Assembly (NCBI GenBank): GCA_934045075.1
Contig: OW203731.1
Span: forward strand, 10,579,198 to 10,643,197
From: Yponomeuta sedellus
Taxonomy: Eukaryota > Arthropoda > Insecta > Lepidoptera > Yponomeutidae
Direction of reading: 5' to 3'
DNA: 64,000 nt
This document shows, piece by piece, positions 10,368-22,289 of this stretch (position 1 is its first letter; every line of letters starts with the position of its first letter). The notes beneath the pieces are model-generated. The model saw only the letters and a program-made list of their open reading frames with translations, was not told the DNA's origin and made no database searches. The translations under genes were made by a program, and so were the position numbers.

Positions 10368-11489
10368 AAATTTTTAGCCTCTAAATAGGTTTTTAAATAA
10401 ATGACATTACTTAGATAAACATTTTTTTACAGGGCTGTACCTTCTCTACACCGTATACGTTCTTAAATGGCAAAACGAGTAAACAAACATGGCTGACCAA
10501 TAAAATGTGACATTTCATAGTGTTGGTTGTTACTGAATGAATGACGGATTTAATTATTGAATGAATGGAATGAATGAAGTATAAGTCATAAAATAAAATA
10601 ATTATGTAATATTAGTATCGCAATCCATCTGCTACACTGAACTCGATCCATGCATACCTACAAACTGGGACAAAAAAGTTAAGAAAATTCCGCTAATAAA
10701 TGTTGGCGGTAATGCTATCTTCTCAATAAAGAGTTCTTAAGATCGATGTCAATGATCTGTTGCATAATTGAACAAACATTAAGATTATGTTTTGTTTGAT
10801 TGGATGATTTAGTTTTAGACTTCATTTAATTTCATAGATTCTCTGACTAATGGCATCCAGCATGTTTTTTGATAAGTTTCAAATAAAAAATAAATAAAAA
10901 ACGAGGATAATAAGTAACAACGACAAACTGTTTAAAAATACATTTATTTCTTCCTTTTATCACAATACAATGCTATAATAATACCATTATTTATGAAATG
11001 AAAAGGTTTTATTCAAAGTAGCACAGAAACTGCGGCTTAATGAACGCTACAATTCAAGCTAGGTGTCCATTACAAAATCTAGATCATTTAGGAGAAAAAA
11101 TAGACAAAAAAACTCCAAACTTTATGAAAAATTATGTCTTGTAACACATAAACAAATACGCAGCGTTGCCTTCTCGAAATAACTTATAAAACTTTTCGCG
11201 AGCGGAGCAACTCACGACGAAAACGTAAAATGGCGTATGTCCTAGCAAGCTCATGTGGTTTCGATGATAATTCAATTTTTTTACACGTCACGTCATTTGA
11301 TTGGTTGGCAAAAGTAATCCTTACTAACCATTGGCCAATAAAACAACAGATATTGTCCATAGAGAATGCACAGACCATAGATAAAAAGAGTCCAATCTGA
11401 GCGTTGCATAGGGTTTGCTTAGTGTACAGACGTATGTACACTAGGCGCGTGACGGGTTAAATAGTGGGAACAAAAGTTTATGTTTATTT
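10368..11489. other. Non-coding AT-rich stretch
   Basis: No gene is recognised. 10438-10490 is an inverted match to 24125-24180 (both contain the 'cgtatacgttcttaaatggc' core in opposite orientation). An acceptor-like T-run ends at 10433. 11411-11432 is a 22-base near-palindrome around GTACAGACGTATGTAC. Confidence 0.4.
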
Positions 11490-11912
11490 CTAGTATTTAC
11501 ATTGTGTTTTAAAGTTACTGATATTTTTCCTAACGTACATAATGTTTTCATATATATACTGACTAGCAACTGTCAGGATGTTAGTTTCTTTAAAGAAATC
11601 TCTTAACGAATCTCTACTACCCAGCCTATAAATGAATCTGATCGCTCTCTTCTGCAAGACGAAGATGGTCTCAATGTCTGCTGCCCGTCCCCACAGTAGT
11701 ATGCCATAGGACATAAGACTATGGAAGTAACTAAAATAAACAAGCCTAGCAGTTGCGACGTCAGTTAGTTCCCTAATTCTTTTGACTGCATATGCTGCTG
11801 AACTAATCCTATTTGCATTTTTTTCTATATGAGGACCCCATTGAAGCTTTGCATCAGTTGTGATACCTAGAAATACAGTTTCATTCACAAGGTCTAATTT
11901 GTCATTCCCCAT
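11490..11912 (-). pseudogene. LINE reverse-transcriptase C-terminal fragment
   Basis: A 140-codon frame carries the region after the RT catalytic core of Jockey/CR1-type LINEs: FLGITTDAKLQWGPHI, then the helical SYFHSLMSYGILLWG and QKRAIRFIYRL motifs. No endonuclease or YADD box is present, so this is a short piece of ORF2. It is most like the element at 53.4-56.6 kb (LLYGIIMWG, QQKILVRIM). It starts immediately after the stop of the DDE transposase to its right on the same strand, so one inserted into or was fused to the other. Confidence 0.75.
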
Positions 11913-13512
11913 TTAACTGCTACTATCCTCTGAACTGGTAGAGTCGCTGTCGTCAGTAACGTTTATTATGAACTGCGAGGGGGTCGAATCAGTGGCCGTG
12001 TCCATAATGCCATCGAGCTCCATCATTTTATTTTCTTCTTTTTTTATGTGCTCGATGCATGTTGTCCACGATTCTGCGGTAATTAACTGCAAGCCTTGTT
12101 TTGTCAACTCCTTAATCTCTGCCATTTTAAAAGTTTTATTGCGTCTGCCAACATGAGACTTCAGTCGTGCCCATATTAATTCGATTGGATTAAGTTCACA
12201 GTGATAGGGCGGAAGGCGTAATGTTATAATGTTTTTCTTGGCTGCCATTTCGTCAACAACTTTTTTGTTATAGTCTTCTTTTTTAAATTTTGTCAACAGT
12301 TCTGCTTTTATTTCATTTTCATTGAACTGTATTTGTTTTTCTTGCAGCCAAGCTTGAATATTGTCCTTCCGCCAGCTCATGTTTGATACTTTTTCGGCGA
12401 GTCTGGAGTGATAAGGTGCGTTATCTAGCACTATGACTGACCCCGGTTCGACCAGATCCAAAACCTTTGTGAACCTGAAAAAATAAAAAATGACAGTTTT
12501 TATCGCAGCAAATTGACTAAACAATAAAAAATTCAACTATTTAATTACTTACCACTTTTCAAAGTTGTGGGCATCCATTTCACTATGGTAATCCCCCTCT
12601 CTGTCGGTTTTTTTGACTTCGAAAATCCACTCTCCACCTTCCAGGAACCCGTCGGTGCTGCCTATATGAGTGATTATAAGGCGTTTTCCTTTTTGTGCGT
12701 TTTAGAGACCCGTGGACAGCCCATTCAAAAAAGCTTGACGACTGCTGGTTATTTCGTCGTCAACCCACACATAATTGCATGTGTGGCCTGTAAAACAGAA
12801 TCAGCATTAATTTATCGTTTGTTATTATTTTTACCTGCAGAATAAATTAGATATTATAATTATTAATAAGGTACCTTCATTCAGCCATGTTTCATCTGTG
12901 TAATATATCTTCCGGTTCTGCTCTCTGTAGTCTTTTATTTTCATCAGGTAATTTTGTTCTCCATATCGCCAAGTCTGGTCTGTCCAGCAAAATGCTCTTT
13001 CTTGAGCGTTTACAAAATGTGAAGTTTAGTTTCGCCAATATCTTGTACATTGTTGTGCGCTTGAATGATGGCAGATCCTCGTCATCATTAACTGCCTTCA
13101 GCACCTTATCGATGGTTGGAAGGTCATTGTCAAAAAAAAATTGGTGGACTTTTCTCCGTATTGCTGAAAGTGTGAACTCGTCGAGTTTTTCAACAATCTC
13201 GAATTTGGGTTTTGATCGGTCTGGTGACGTCACTTTGCCAGTTGATTTATACTCTTGCAAAATTCGGTTGACTGTTCGCACCGAGGTGCCAACAATTTCC
13301 GCCGTAGTCTTTACTATATCCGTTTTGCATGGATAAGTAGGGGATGATTTTTCGACATACTTGTATATGTTAACGGCAATTAACTTTTCTTTTGATCCCA
13401 TATCACCTCTTTTACGTTTCTTCATGGGCGAGCTGAGAAACGTAACTTCATTTGGAAGTTTACTCCGTTTTCTGGGATTTGATGGCCCAGGAGTAGGCTC
13501 TGAGTCACTCAT
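11913..13512 (-). pseudogene. Intron-containing DDE_3 (IS630-Tc1-mariner) transposase
   Basis: Three exons are supported on the minus strand: 12875-13512, 12553-12787 and 11913-12474, with GT-AG junctions. Exon 1 carries a helix-turn-helix region and TDETW, the first catalytic Asp. Exon 3 has VLDNAPYH (second Asp) and LNPIELIW (Glu). Eighty residues lie between the second Asp and the Glu, far longer than DD34E/D mariners and near the DD82E group. A 1-base insertion near 12955 shifts exon 1 and at least one more shift lies near 12700, so it is inactive. An acidic Ser/Asp/Glu tail ends the protein. No terminal repeats were found. It is related to the transposases at 26.9-27.3 and 29.1-30.5 kb. 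Confidence 0.78.
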
Positions 13513-14606
13513 TTTGGATATCTGGAAACAAAAATACAAAGCTGATGTAATAATTATTGCATTATTACATTATCAATAGAAGTAAAAATGTAAGCCCTTT
13601 GTCAAAATTATCCTGTACAAACTTTTAAAAAGTAAGTATTCATAGTTAGAGGACTAAGAACAGCCCAATTATTCTAACACCCAAGTTCATACGACAGTTT
13701 TTGTAATGGTTTTTTAACGTTATTTTATGCTTTAAAAAAAAAGATCATATTTACACCTTTGACAAGTTATGTTCACTCGTCAGAGCTTTTAAAATGCGAC
13801 GCTTTGTAACGGACATTAAAAGATCTCAGCGCTTTTAAAATGTGACACTTTTTTAACGGTCATTAAAAAATCTCTCGTGCAAATGGGGGCTAAAAGCTTT
13901 TGACACCCATAATAATGACGATTAGGTGATATCAACTATACCTATATTTATTCCAATTAAATGTATGTATATCATTATTTAGAGCCAGCGTTTGGCACGT
14001 ATTCAAAATGGCCGTTAATGAGACAATATTTTAGTTGGATATTAAATAAAAAAAGGAATAATTTACTTCATTATAATCAGCTCAGCTTACTGATCTTAGT
14101 TTGATAATACGTAAAAAATATTCCCTTTTCAGAAGGTTCCACAGTAATTAAATTACACTATAGTTTTAGAAATAGCGTGTGTGTACTCACTTTCCAAAAA
14201 AAAGTTTCAGATATTTCCAATCGTGTGCAGTGTCGAAGTCCTTGAAGAGTAGCCAATACGTTATCAGTCCAGGGGAATAACACAATCCAAATCACGGGGC
14301 AAACACAAGTCCACAAGAAAGCCAGGTTATCAAAAATCGAGAAACGTAAGAGCACACCCGTAACGTACGACATCAAGCGAAGCGCAGAGACGAATAGTTT
14401 TTTTTTTCATTGTTCACGCTGATTAGTATTACCATGTATTGTTAAAAAAAACAGCATAAATTTTAAATAATGCGAATGATCCACTGGCGCGCCATCGGTT
14501 TTTATATCGCGGTTGTTGGCTTGCGCACATTGTTGGCTCGTTGGTACGTCGGCTCGCGATGCTGATCAACAGCTATAAAGCTGTTGGCTCTCTGATTAAG
14601 CCAGCG
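13513..14606. other. Non-coding spacer with a ~46-base tandem duplication
   Basis: No gene is recognised. 13783-13827 and 13828-13875 are two diverged copies of a unit with 'gcttttaaaatg' and 'cattaaaa.atctc'. The last 140 bases before the Transib end are richer in TTGGCTCG-like words. Confidence 0.4.
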
Positions 14607-16925
14607 CACAGTGACAGATTGGACCCGATCATGCTTACCAAAAAGGGTCATCGAATTTCTTCCATTGCACTAGCTATAATGATAGCCAACACCATAACTA
14701 GTCATGACCAGGTAAAATTTTTGTATAAGTACCCTCACGTTTTTAAATATATTTTTTTGAAAGTCAGAAAGTGAGTTGAAATCGGAATAAATTGTCGATT
14801 TCGTTCGCGTGTTCATCAACATCTCTGAATTTCATTTATAGAAAAATTAAAAATATCTGATATGAATCGTGAAGTGATTGGTAAGTAGTATTTTATTTGT
14901 ATATTACAAGTGTGAAAACATGTTCTGTTATTGAGATATGTACAGTGGAACTCGTAAGATACTCAAATTTTTCTACATCTTCTATGTTTCTTAGTGCGAA
15001 ACTTACATGTACCCTCGTGTACCCAGGCTGTATTTTTTATATATTATAGCCACATTCATGGTATTTATAAAAATATTAATTATAAACAGCTCACTGGTGT
15101 TCACCATATTTTTTATAATTTTTTTTCAGAACACAATATTTACCTTGCGAAAAAAGAATTTTTCGATGAATGGGTGAAACACCCAAAAAATTCCAAAAAT
15201 AGTCAGTTATTTGACTATTTATTAATAAAATTTGTTTTAAAAGATGCTACTGAGGAGTCGATCAGGCAAATAAAGATAGTGATAGCACGAAATTCCGCCA
15301 AGTTAAATGAAAAATGGGTTCTAAGTGGAAAGTGTTATGAACGTTTTTTTACTTCCACAGCAGGTATTGGCTGGTTGAACAGTGAACCCATAAAATTTAC
15401 TGTAAAATGTTACCTACAGCCATCCACCTCATCATCAGGCGATCCGAATGCTGTAAGTCCAGGCCGACCCATACTTACCTTCGATGATGCATCTTTTAAA
15501 ACAAAACGAAGACGGGTAGATGACTTAATACACTCTCGAAGTGCTGGTGAATTGATGGTGGCAGCTCAAATATCTTCCAGAAGATCGGGTGACTACGATG
15601 CAGCAAATGTTTTAAAAAGAATTAATGAAAACCCAGGGATAGCTTCAGAATTGAAAAAGGAATCCGTATCCTCTAATAAATAACCAACGACGATTAACTA
15701 ACGACGAAGCGCTAGCCTATTATATCACAGCTAGATGCACCAGCCACTCTTATAAGCAAACGAGGAAGTGGGCATTAAAAGCTGGTCATGATATATATCC
15801 ATGCTATGATTATGTCAGGAAAGCCAAACAAGCGTGTTACCCTCCTCAGTCGGATATTTTGGTTACTGAAACACGGGCAGAAATCAAACTGCAATCAATT
15901 TTAGATAAAACGGCTCAACGTCTAATTGCATCACAAACTGAAGTTATAGAAACGTTATGTGGCTCAACATATAAATTGATTAGCAAATGGGGTTGCGATG
16001 GGAGTTCGGGATATAGTTTATACAAACAAAAATTCGTGAATTCCGATGATCAAGACGAATATTTGTTTGCTTTCTCATTTGTGCCTCTTAGGTTATACGA
16101 TAATAACAATATCGTTTGGCAAAATCCTCGAACTTCGTCAACCATGTTCTGTCGTCCAATGAAGTTAATTTTTTTCAAAGAGAGTACTGATCTTACAGTC
16201 ACTGAGACTAACAAAATCTTATAGACGATATAAAAGAGTTGGTTCCTTCAGTGTGTGAAATAAAAGGAAAACAAATTTCTGTTGTGCATGAGATGTTATT
16301 GACTATGGTAGATGGAAAAGTCTGCAATGCTTTAACGGGCACTTCTTCATCGCTGAGATGCCACCTTTGTGGACTAATTTCAAAATACTTGAATGACGTG
16401 GACAGAGCATGTACTACGGATCCAATTAAAGCTGGTTTTGGCTTATCAACTCTTCATGCTTCCATGAGAACTTTTGAATGTCTGTTACACATAAGTTATA
16501 GATTGGACATAAAAAAATGGCAAGCAAGAGGGTCAGAAGATAAAGTTTCTTTACAACAAAGATCTGATGCAATTAAGAGAGCGTTTAAAGAGAAACTTGG
16601 CCTAATTATTGATAAGCCCAAGCCCGGTTATGGATCAACAAATGACGGCAACACAGCTCGTCGATTTTTTGAAAATCCCATTTTGAGTGCGGAAATTACA
16701 GGGCTTGATGCAAATTTAATTAAAAAATTTAGTTTCCTTCTTCGTGCATTATCATCTGGGTACGAAATAAATCTGGAGTCCTTTGAAAAACTAGCTAGTG
16801 AAACAAGGACCCTGTATTTAAAAAATTATTCGTGGTATTGTATGCCTCCCACTGTGCATAAGATTTTAGTCCACAGTATAGATGTTATAAAGCATTTTAT
16901 CTTGCCAATTGGCCAACTATCAGAG

Positions 16926-17047
16926 TGTAGCATTTGTAAGTGGGTATATCGAAAAGATGTATCGGGGGTAGGCAGTCTGTTTCCGAGCATTAAAACGTGT
17001 GTAATGTATTCCGGTGTTTTATTGGTTAATCCAAGTAAAACATAACA
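16926..17047 (+). repeat. 5' LTR of the Gypsy-type element
   Basis: 122 bases, TG...CA ends, matching the 3' LTR with no difference that I can see. Unusually short for Gypsy LTRs. Confidence 0.9.
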
Positions 17048-17139
17048 AATTGGCGACGAAATAAGTACTTACGTGTGCAAAACAGTGTAAAGTATTGCAT
17101 TGACAGCTAAAAGTGGTATTTTGGAAGGAACAAAATACA

Positions 17140-20100
17140 ATGAGTGGCACAAATGGAATGTTCGGCGGCAGCCTCTATTTCGATCATCGTGCTCAAGAAT
17201 GGGGAATTTTTAAAAGTCGTTTCACCCAGTATTGCTTGGCAAACGATATAACGGAAGAAAAAGATAAAGCCGGAGTAAAAAGGAAAGCTTTATTACTAAC
17301 GGCACTGGCAGAAGATACCTATCGGGTGGTAACGGATTTAGCCTACCCTACCGGCTTAGATAATAACCATTATGACGGACTGATAAAACTGTTGGACGCG
17401 CATTTTGTTCCCAAAAAGAGCAGTTTCGCTGAACGTTATACCTTTTATAAAGCAGAACAACGACCTGGCGAGGATTTAGCAGACTGGGCGGCTCGAGTGC
17501 GCAGCCTAGCACAACACTGCGGCTTCAAATCCGAACTCGACATGACTTTACGGGACCGGTTTGTGTTGGGATTAGAGAATGTAAAGGAGAAAGAGAGGCT
17601 TTTCTCCGATAGTGTGAACAGTCTCACTTTTGACCGGGCGTTGGACCTAGCGCAAAGCGTACGCTGCGCGCGCCTGGCACTTCAGAAGACGCAAGTGTCG
17701 GCTCAAGGCGCGGCTCAACCCGTTTACTCAATGCGCAGAGGCGGCGGCAGCGGCGCTGCTGCTCAAGGTGTCACCAATAAGACAAGGTGTACGGCGTGTG
17801 GATATTGGAACCATTCAAGGGAAGACTGTCGTTTCATAAACTATACTTGTCAAAATTGTAATAAGAAAGGGCATTTGAAACGAATGTGTAAATTAAATCA
17901 AAAAAACATTCACTTTTTGGCGGTCGATGACAGCGGCGCAATGGAGGGTAACTATACCTATGATTTATTTAATATTAAATCTTTAAATGGCGAGCCGATG
18001 CGACAGGTTGTTTCGATCGCGGGACAAAATATTACATGCGAAATTGATAGCGGTAGTGCTGTTTCTGTCTTACCTTGTGGATTGTACGAAGCAGGATTTA
18101 AAACCCATTGTAGATTGGAACAGTGCAAGGTAGTTTTAAACTGCTATAATGGGTCAAAGATTTTGCCACTAGGCCGTGTAACGCTACCAGTAAGCTATAA
18201 TGATAACACAAAACCAATAAATATGTTTGTTATCGCCACCAACTCAGATCAACCAGTTTTATTAGGACGAGACTTTATTAGCGCTTTTAATTTACAATTA
18301 TGTAGCGTAAATAATATTGCTCAGGATGATTATGCGAACATGTTAAGGAAAAAATACAAACAACTTTTTTCAAATGAATTGGGTACCTTCAACAAATACA
18401 AAATTGAACTGAAAGTAAAACCGGGAGCACAGTTAAAATTTTTTAAACCACGGACCGTACCGTTAGCATTAAAATCAAAAATAGAGTTGGAATTAAAACG
18501 ACTAGAAAATCTAGGTATAATCGAAAAAGTGGACCATGCAGAAGTAGCAACTCCGATTGTCCCCGTATTACGTCCTGACGGAAATGTACGCATCTGTGGC
18601 GACTATTCGGTAACACTAAATAAAGTATTGTATATGGACAATTACCCTATTCCGAGGATAGAAGATTTGTTTGCTAAACTGCACGGAGGGGAGGAATTTT
18701 CAAAATTAGATTTGTCCAGAGCGTACAATCAGCTGCTGCTTCTGGATGATTCAAAAGATTTAACATGCATAAATACCCATAAGGGCCTATTCCGCTACAA
18801 CCGACTGGTATTTGGACTAAGTAACGCACCTTTCATATTTCAACAAACTATGGAAAATTTGATAGGAGACATTGAAGGTACATGCATTTTCCTCGATGAC
18901 ATTTTAGTGACTGCGAGTAATAGGGAACTACATTTGGAACGATTAGAAATGGTATTACAACGTTTACAAGATGCAGGGTTACGGGTAAAACCAGATAAAT
19001 GCGAGTTATTTAAAGACTCTGTGGAGTACCTGGGCTTTGTAATAGGCTATTTGACAGTGTGAAAAATAAAGTATTATTTATACATATTCGTAAAAAGAAT
19101 ATTTTTTTAAACCGGCCTATGCCATTTTAACCGAAAAAAATCGAATGATTTAACCAAAAAATCAAGATAAAACTTTATCATTTCGTATCTGCATCAATTT
19201 TATTGAAAACGGCCTGGATTGGTCGAATCTATTGTGACGTCACAATTCAACAACCTGTACTGTCATCGCTAGGGGTGTGAATTGAATTGTCAAATTGTGA
19301 CGTCACTAATTCCTGTGCGACGCCATATTGCCAAAGAGAGCGTTTTGGCGGCGTATTTTAAAAGTGAATTTTTGTTTGCTTTTCTATGAATAAATACGGG
19401 AAAGATTTTAGAATTATCACTTTCTGAAGGCTCATTTAACACTGACGAACATCTGAGATGGTTTTCAGAAACTTGTCAAATAGCCTATTGATAGAAAAGG
19501 GCTGCATAAATCAGAACAAAAGATAAAGGCTATTCAGAACTGCGAGCCACCTAAAAATGTAAGTGAATTAAAATCTTTTCTTGGAATGGTTAACTATTAC
19601 CGGTGTTTCGTTCCTAACACTTCCAGCGTTTTGTCTCCACTCCATGAGCTATTAAAAAAAGGTGTTAAATGGGCATGGGGCAGCAAGCAAAATGAAGCAT
19701 TTATTAAGATTAAGGAGGAATTAATTTCTGAGAGGGTTTTAGCGCACTATAATCCGGATTACCCGACAATTGTGACGTCAGACGCGGGGCCGGCCGGGCT
19801 CGGCGCAGTGCTCGCGCAGAAACAGCCCGACGGCGAAGAGCGAGTCATAGCTTATGCATCGCGTTCACTTTCTAAAGCGGAGCGGAATTATGCGCAAATA
19901 CAAAAAGAAGCGGTTTCGATAGTTTTTGCCATAAAAAAATTCCATCACTATTTGTATGGGCGCACGGTTCCATTTGTGTTAAGAACAGATCACAAGCCAC
20001 TTATCACAATTTTTGGCAGCAAGAAGGGAGTTCAAGAGCTCGCTGCGAATCGACTGCAAAGATATGCCTTATTTTTAACGGCATACAATTTTGAAATAGA

Positions 20101-21658
20101 GTATGTAAAAAGCGAAAGCAATGTTGCAGATTTTCTGTCACGTGCTATTAGGAACTGCATGGGGGAAGATGATTCGGATATGATTAATCAAGGTTTATTT
20201 ATAAACTTTATAACAGATTCTATGTTGAAACCAGTTACCTTGAAAGACATTCAAATTGAGACGGGCCGGGACAAAATTCTGAGTAAGGTAAAAGATTATA
20301 TTCAACACGGTTGGCCCGCAAAGTGTAACGATGACCGTCTAAGGCCATTTTATATTTGTAGGTTGGAACTTTCTTTGGAGAAAGAATGCATTTTACGTGG
20401 GCATAAACTTATAATACCCACTAAGTATAGGGAACAGCTTCTAGATGAACTTCATAGTTCGCATTTTGGGGTCGTTAAAACCAAAACAGAGGCAAGAGCG
20501 CGTATGTGGTGGCCTAGTATAGATAATCACATAGAAGGAAAGATTGGCTCGTGTTCCGTTTGTAATGCACTACGATCCTCTCCGCCCCGCTCGCCGCTCG
20601 CTCCGTGGCCATACCCGGAGAAACCGTGGCAACGCGTGCATCTCGACATGTTTACCTTTTTTAGCAACCAGTTTTTAGTAATAATAGACGCGCATTCTAA
20701 GTGGCCAGAGTGTTACGTTATGAACAAAACCGATACGAAAGCGATTATAGGAAAATTAACAGAGACATTCAGTAGATATGGCTTGGCGGAGACTTTAGTA
20801 ACGGATAACGGATCAAATTTTGTGTCAGCAGAATTTGAAAATTATTGTAAAGTTAACGGAATTAATCATATAACTAGCGCTCCGTACCATCCAGCATCAA
20901 ATGGCCAGGCAGAGAACAGCGTGCGAACTATGAAGAAAGCTTTAAAAGTCATGTTAACTCAAAATCGCGACCAAACATTAATTCAAAAGACTATAAACAA
21001 GTTTTTATTTAACTACCGAAACTCGGTACACAGCACAACCGGCTTAACGCCCGCAAAATTAATGTTTGGCCGATGTTTACGTGGTCGTCTCGATTTGTTG
21101 CGCGACTCGTCCGCCGGCTTGCCTTTATCGTTGTCATCGGAAGCTAATCAGAATGTTTTGTCCAAACAGACCTCACAATGTAAACAATTTGGCGGGCAAC
21201 GGAAAGTGAACTTCACAGTGGGAGAAAAAGTGCTTGTAAAACATTTTTATAATAACGGAAACAAAAGTGTGTGGAAGCAAGGTATTATTAAAGAAAAAAT
21301 CGGTAGTAGGATGTACCTTGTTTACGTATTAGAGTTAAATATTAGTATTAGGAAACATGTTGATCATTTATTACGGTATAAAGGAGGGGAGGCCGAAGAA
21401 GATTATGAATTAACCTACTATGATTGTGAGGCATCAGTACCCGAACGTCCTCCGGAGCCGGAGGTGGTAGAGGAAGTAGGTATAGGGGAGGTAGCTCAAG
21501 GTGTCCCAGAAGCTCCACTCGGTCCGGATGATATTTGTTCGGGTCCTGATGACACGCCCTTTATGGATTGTGAATCTGATAATAGGGTCCCTGAACCAGG
21601 CAATATTGAGCCACATGTTCGATCTTCAAGAAACGCTAACCCTATGTATAAGTTTTAG
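17140..21658 (+). pseudogene. Gag-pol polyprotein of the Gypsy-type element, split by a MITE
   Basis: The start is taken at the ATG at 17140 (MSGTNGMFGG); an upstream in-frame ATG at 17113 is also possible. Domains in order: gag-like N-terminus; two zinc knuckles (CTACGYWNHSREDC, CQNCNKKGHLKRMC, ~17790-17890); aspartic protease with IDSGSAVSVLP (~18040); RT with IFLDDILV (~18890, FLDD in place of YLDD/YVDD); RNase H with TSDAG and DHKPL (~19780 and ~19990); integrase zinc finger, VTDNGSNFVS and a Glu in NGQAEN (~20800-20910); acidic C-terminus. The frame is continuous to 19043, where a 443-bp element interrupts it, and from 19489 to 21658. Gag and pol are fused in one frame. It cannot make full-length pol with the insert in place. 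Confidence 0.88.
19044..19486. mobile_element. 443-bp MITE inserted in the pol gene
   Basis: Terminal inverted repeats begin AGGCTATTTGACA; the right end is its reverse complement. The dinucleotide AT flanks both ends (19042-19043 and 19487-19488), and removing the element plus one AT restores the pol frame (..LGFVI then DRKGL). It holds two TGTGACGTCAC-like palindromes internally. It has no coding capacity. Superfamily uncertain. Confidence 0.85.
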
Positions 21659-21705
21659 TGTGTTCATATTTTTGAGTAATTATTTTGAAATATTGGTGGA
21701 GGTAT

Positions 21706-21827
21706 TGTAGCATTTGTAAGTGGGTATATCGAAAAGATGTATCGGGGGTAGGCAGTCTGTTTCCGAGCATTAAAACGTGTGTAATGTATTCCGGTGTTTT
21801 ATTGGTTAATCCAAGTAAAACATAACA
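21706..21827 (+). repeat. 3' LTR of the Gypsy-type element
   Basis: 122 bases identical to the 5' LTR, followed by the duplicated CAGAG and then by Transib coding sequence. Confidence 0.9.
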
Positions 21828-22289
21828 CAGAGGAGGCCCAAGAAGCTAGGAATAAGGATTGTCGTAGATTTAGGGAACATCATACTCGGAAATGTTCTCG
21901 AACAGCCACGAATTACGACATGCTGAATATGTTATTAATTACATCAGATCCTCTAATTAATAGCCATAGAGAAATTCCAACAAAAAAGACAAGTTCCTTG
22001 CCCCCTGAAGTATTAGAACTTATAAAAGCCCCTAATAATATTAATAGCGGCAATCTAGCTGTTGCAAGTAGGTGTGATATTGATAGTAGTGAAGATGAAT
22101 CAGATTTTTAACAATCAATTTGACTTGATCAAATTGACTGCATGAAAAGAAATTTTTAGAAAATAAAAAGCAAATAGTGGGTAGATAATATTTTTTTATT
22201 ATTGTTCCATGTCACATTTCGTTGTTCGGCCGTGGTTGGAGTGAATTTGTTTTAAAAACTAAAATAAAGTACCAATTATTGTTGTTGAA

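Larger units (their letters stand above)
16926..21827 (+). mobile_element. Gypsy-type LTR retrotransposon with 122-bp identical LTRs
   Basis: The 122-base LTRs at 16926-17047 and 21706-21827 (TGTAG..AACA) look identical. The 5-bp target duplication CAGAG lies at 16921-16925 and 21828-21832. Removing the element and one CAGAG restores the Transib reading frame. A primer-binding-like TTGGCGACGA follows the left LTR, and a purine-rich GGTGGAGG precedes the right one. The order is gag-protease-RT-RNase H-integrase, as in Ty3/Gypsy. There is no envelope frame. Identical LTRs mean a recent insertion. Confidence 0.92.
14862..22111 (+). pseudogene. Transib transposase (RAG1 core homolog), disrupted
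   Basis: Exon 1 is 14862-14880 (MNREVI), with a GT-AG intron 14881-15129; exon 2 starts at 15130 (HNIYLAKKEFFDEW). The frame shifts by one base near 15675 and again near 16222. At 16926 it is cut by an LTR retrotransposon and resumes at 21833, ending at 22111. By analogy with RAG1 D600, D708 and E962, catalytic residues are the Asp of CDGSSG (15997-15999), the Asp of MVDGKV (16311-16313), followed 16 residues on by the zinc pair CHLC, and the Glu of QEARNK (21842-21844). GNTARRFF and MPPTVHKILVHS match conserved RAG1/Transib positions. An acidic C-terminus ends the protein. It is inactive as it stands. Confidence 0.88.

Noticed and set aside
14158..14376. 72-codon minus-strand frame left of Transib
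   Set aside because: No motif, repeat or splice context; expected by chance in AT-rich DNA.
21434..21658. An envelope gene in the LTR retrotransposon
   Set aside because: After integrase only an acidic in-frame tail follows before the 3' LTR; no signal peptide or membrane segment, so not an errantivirus-type element.
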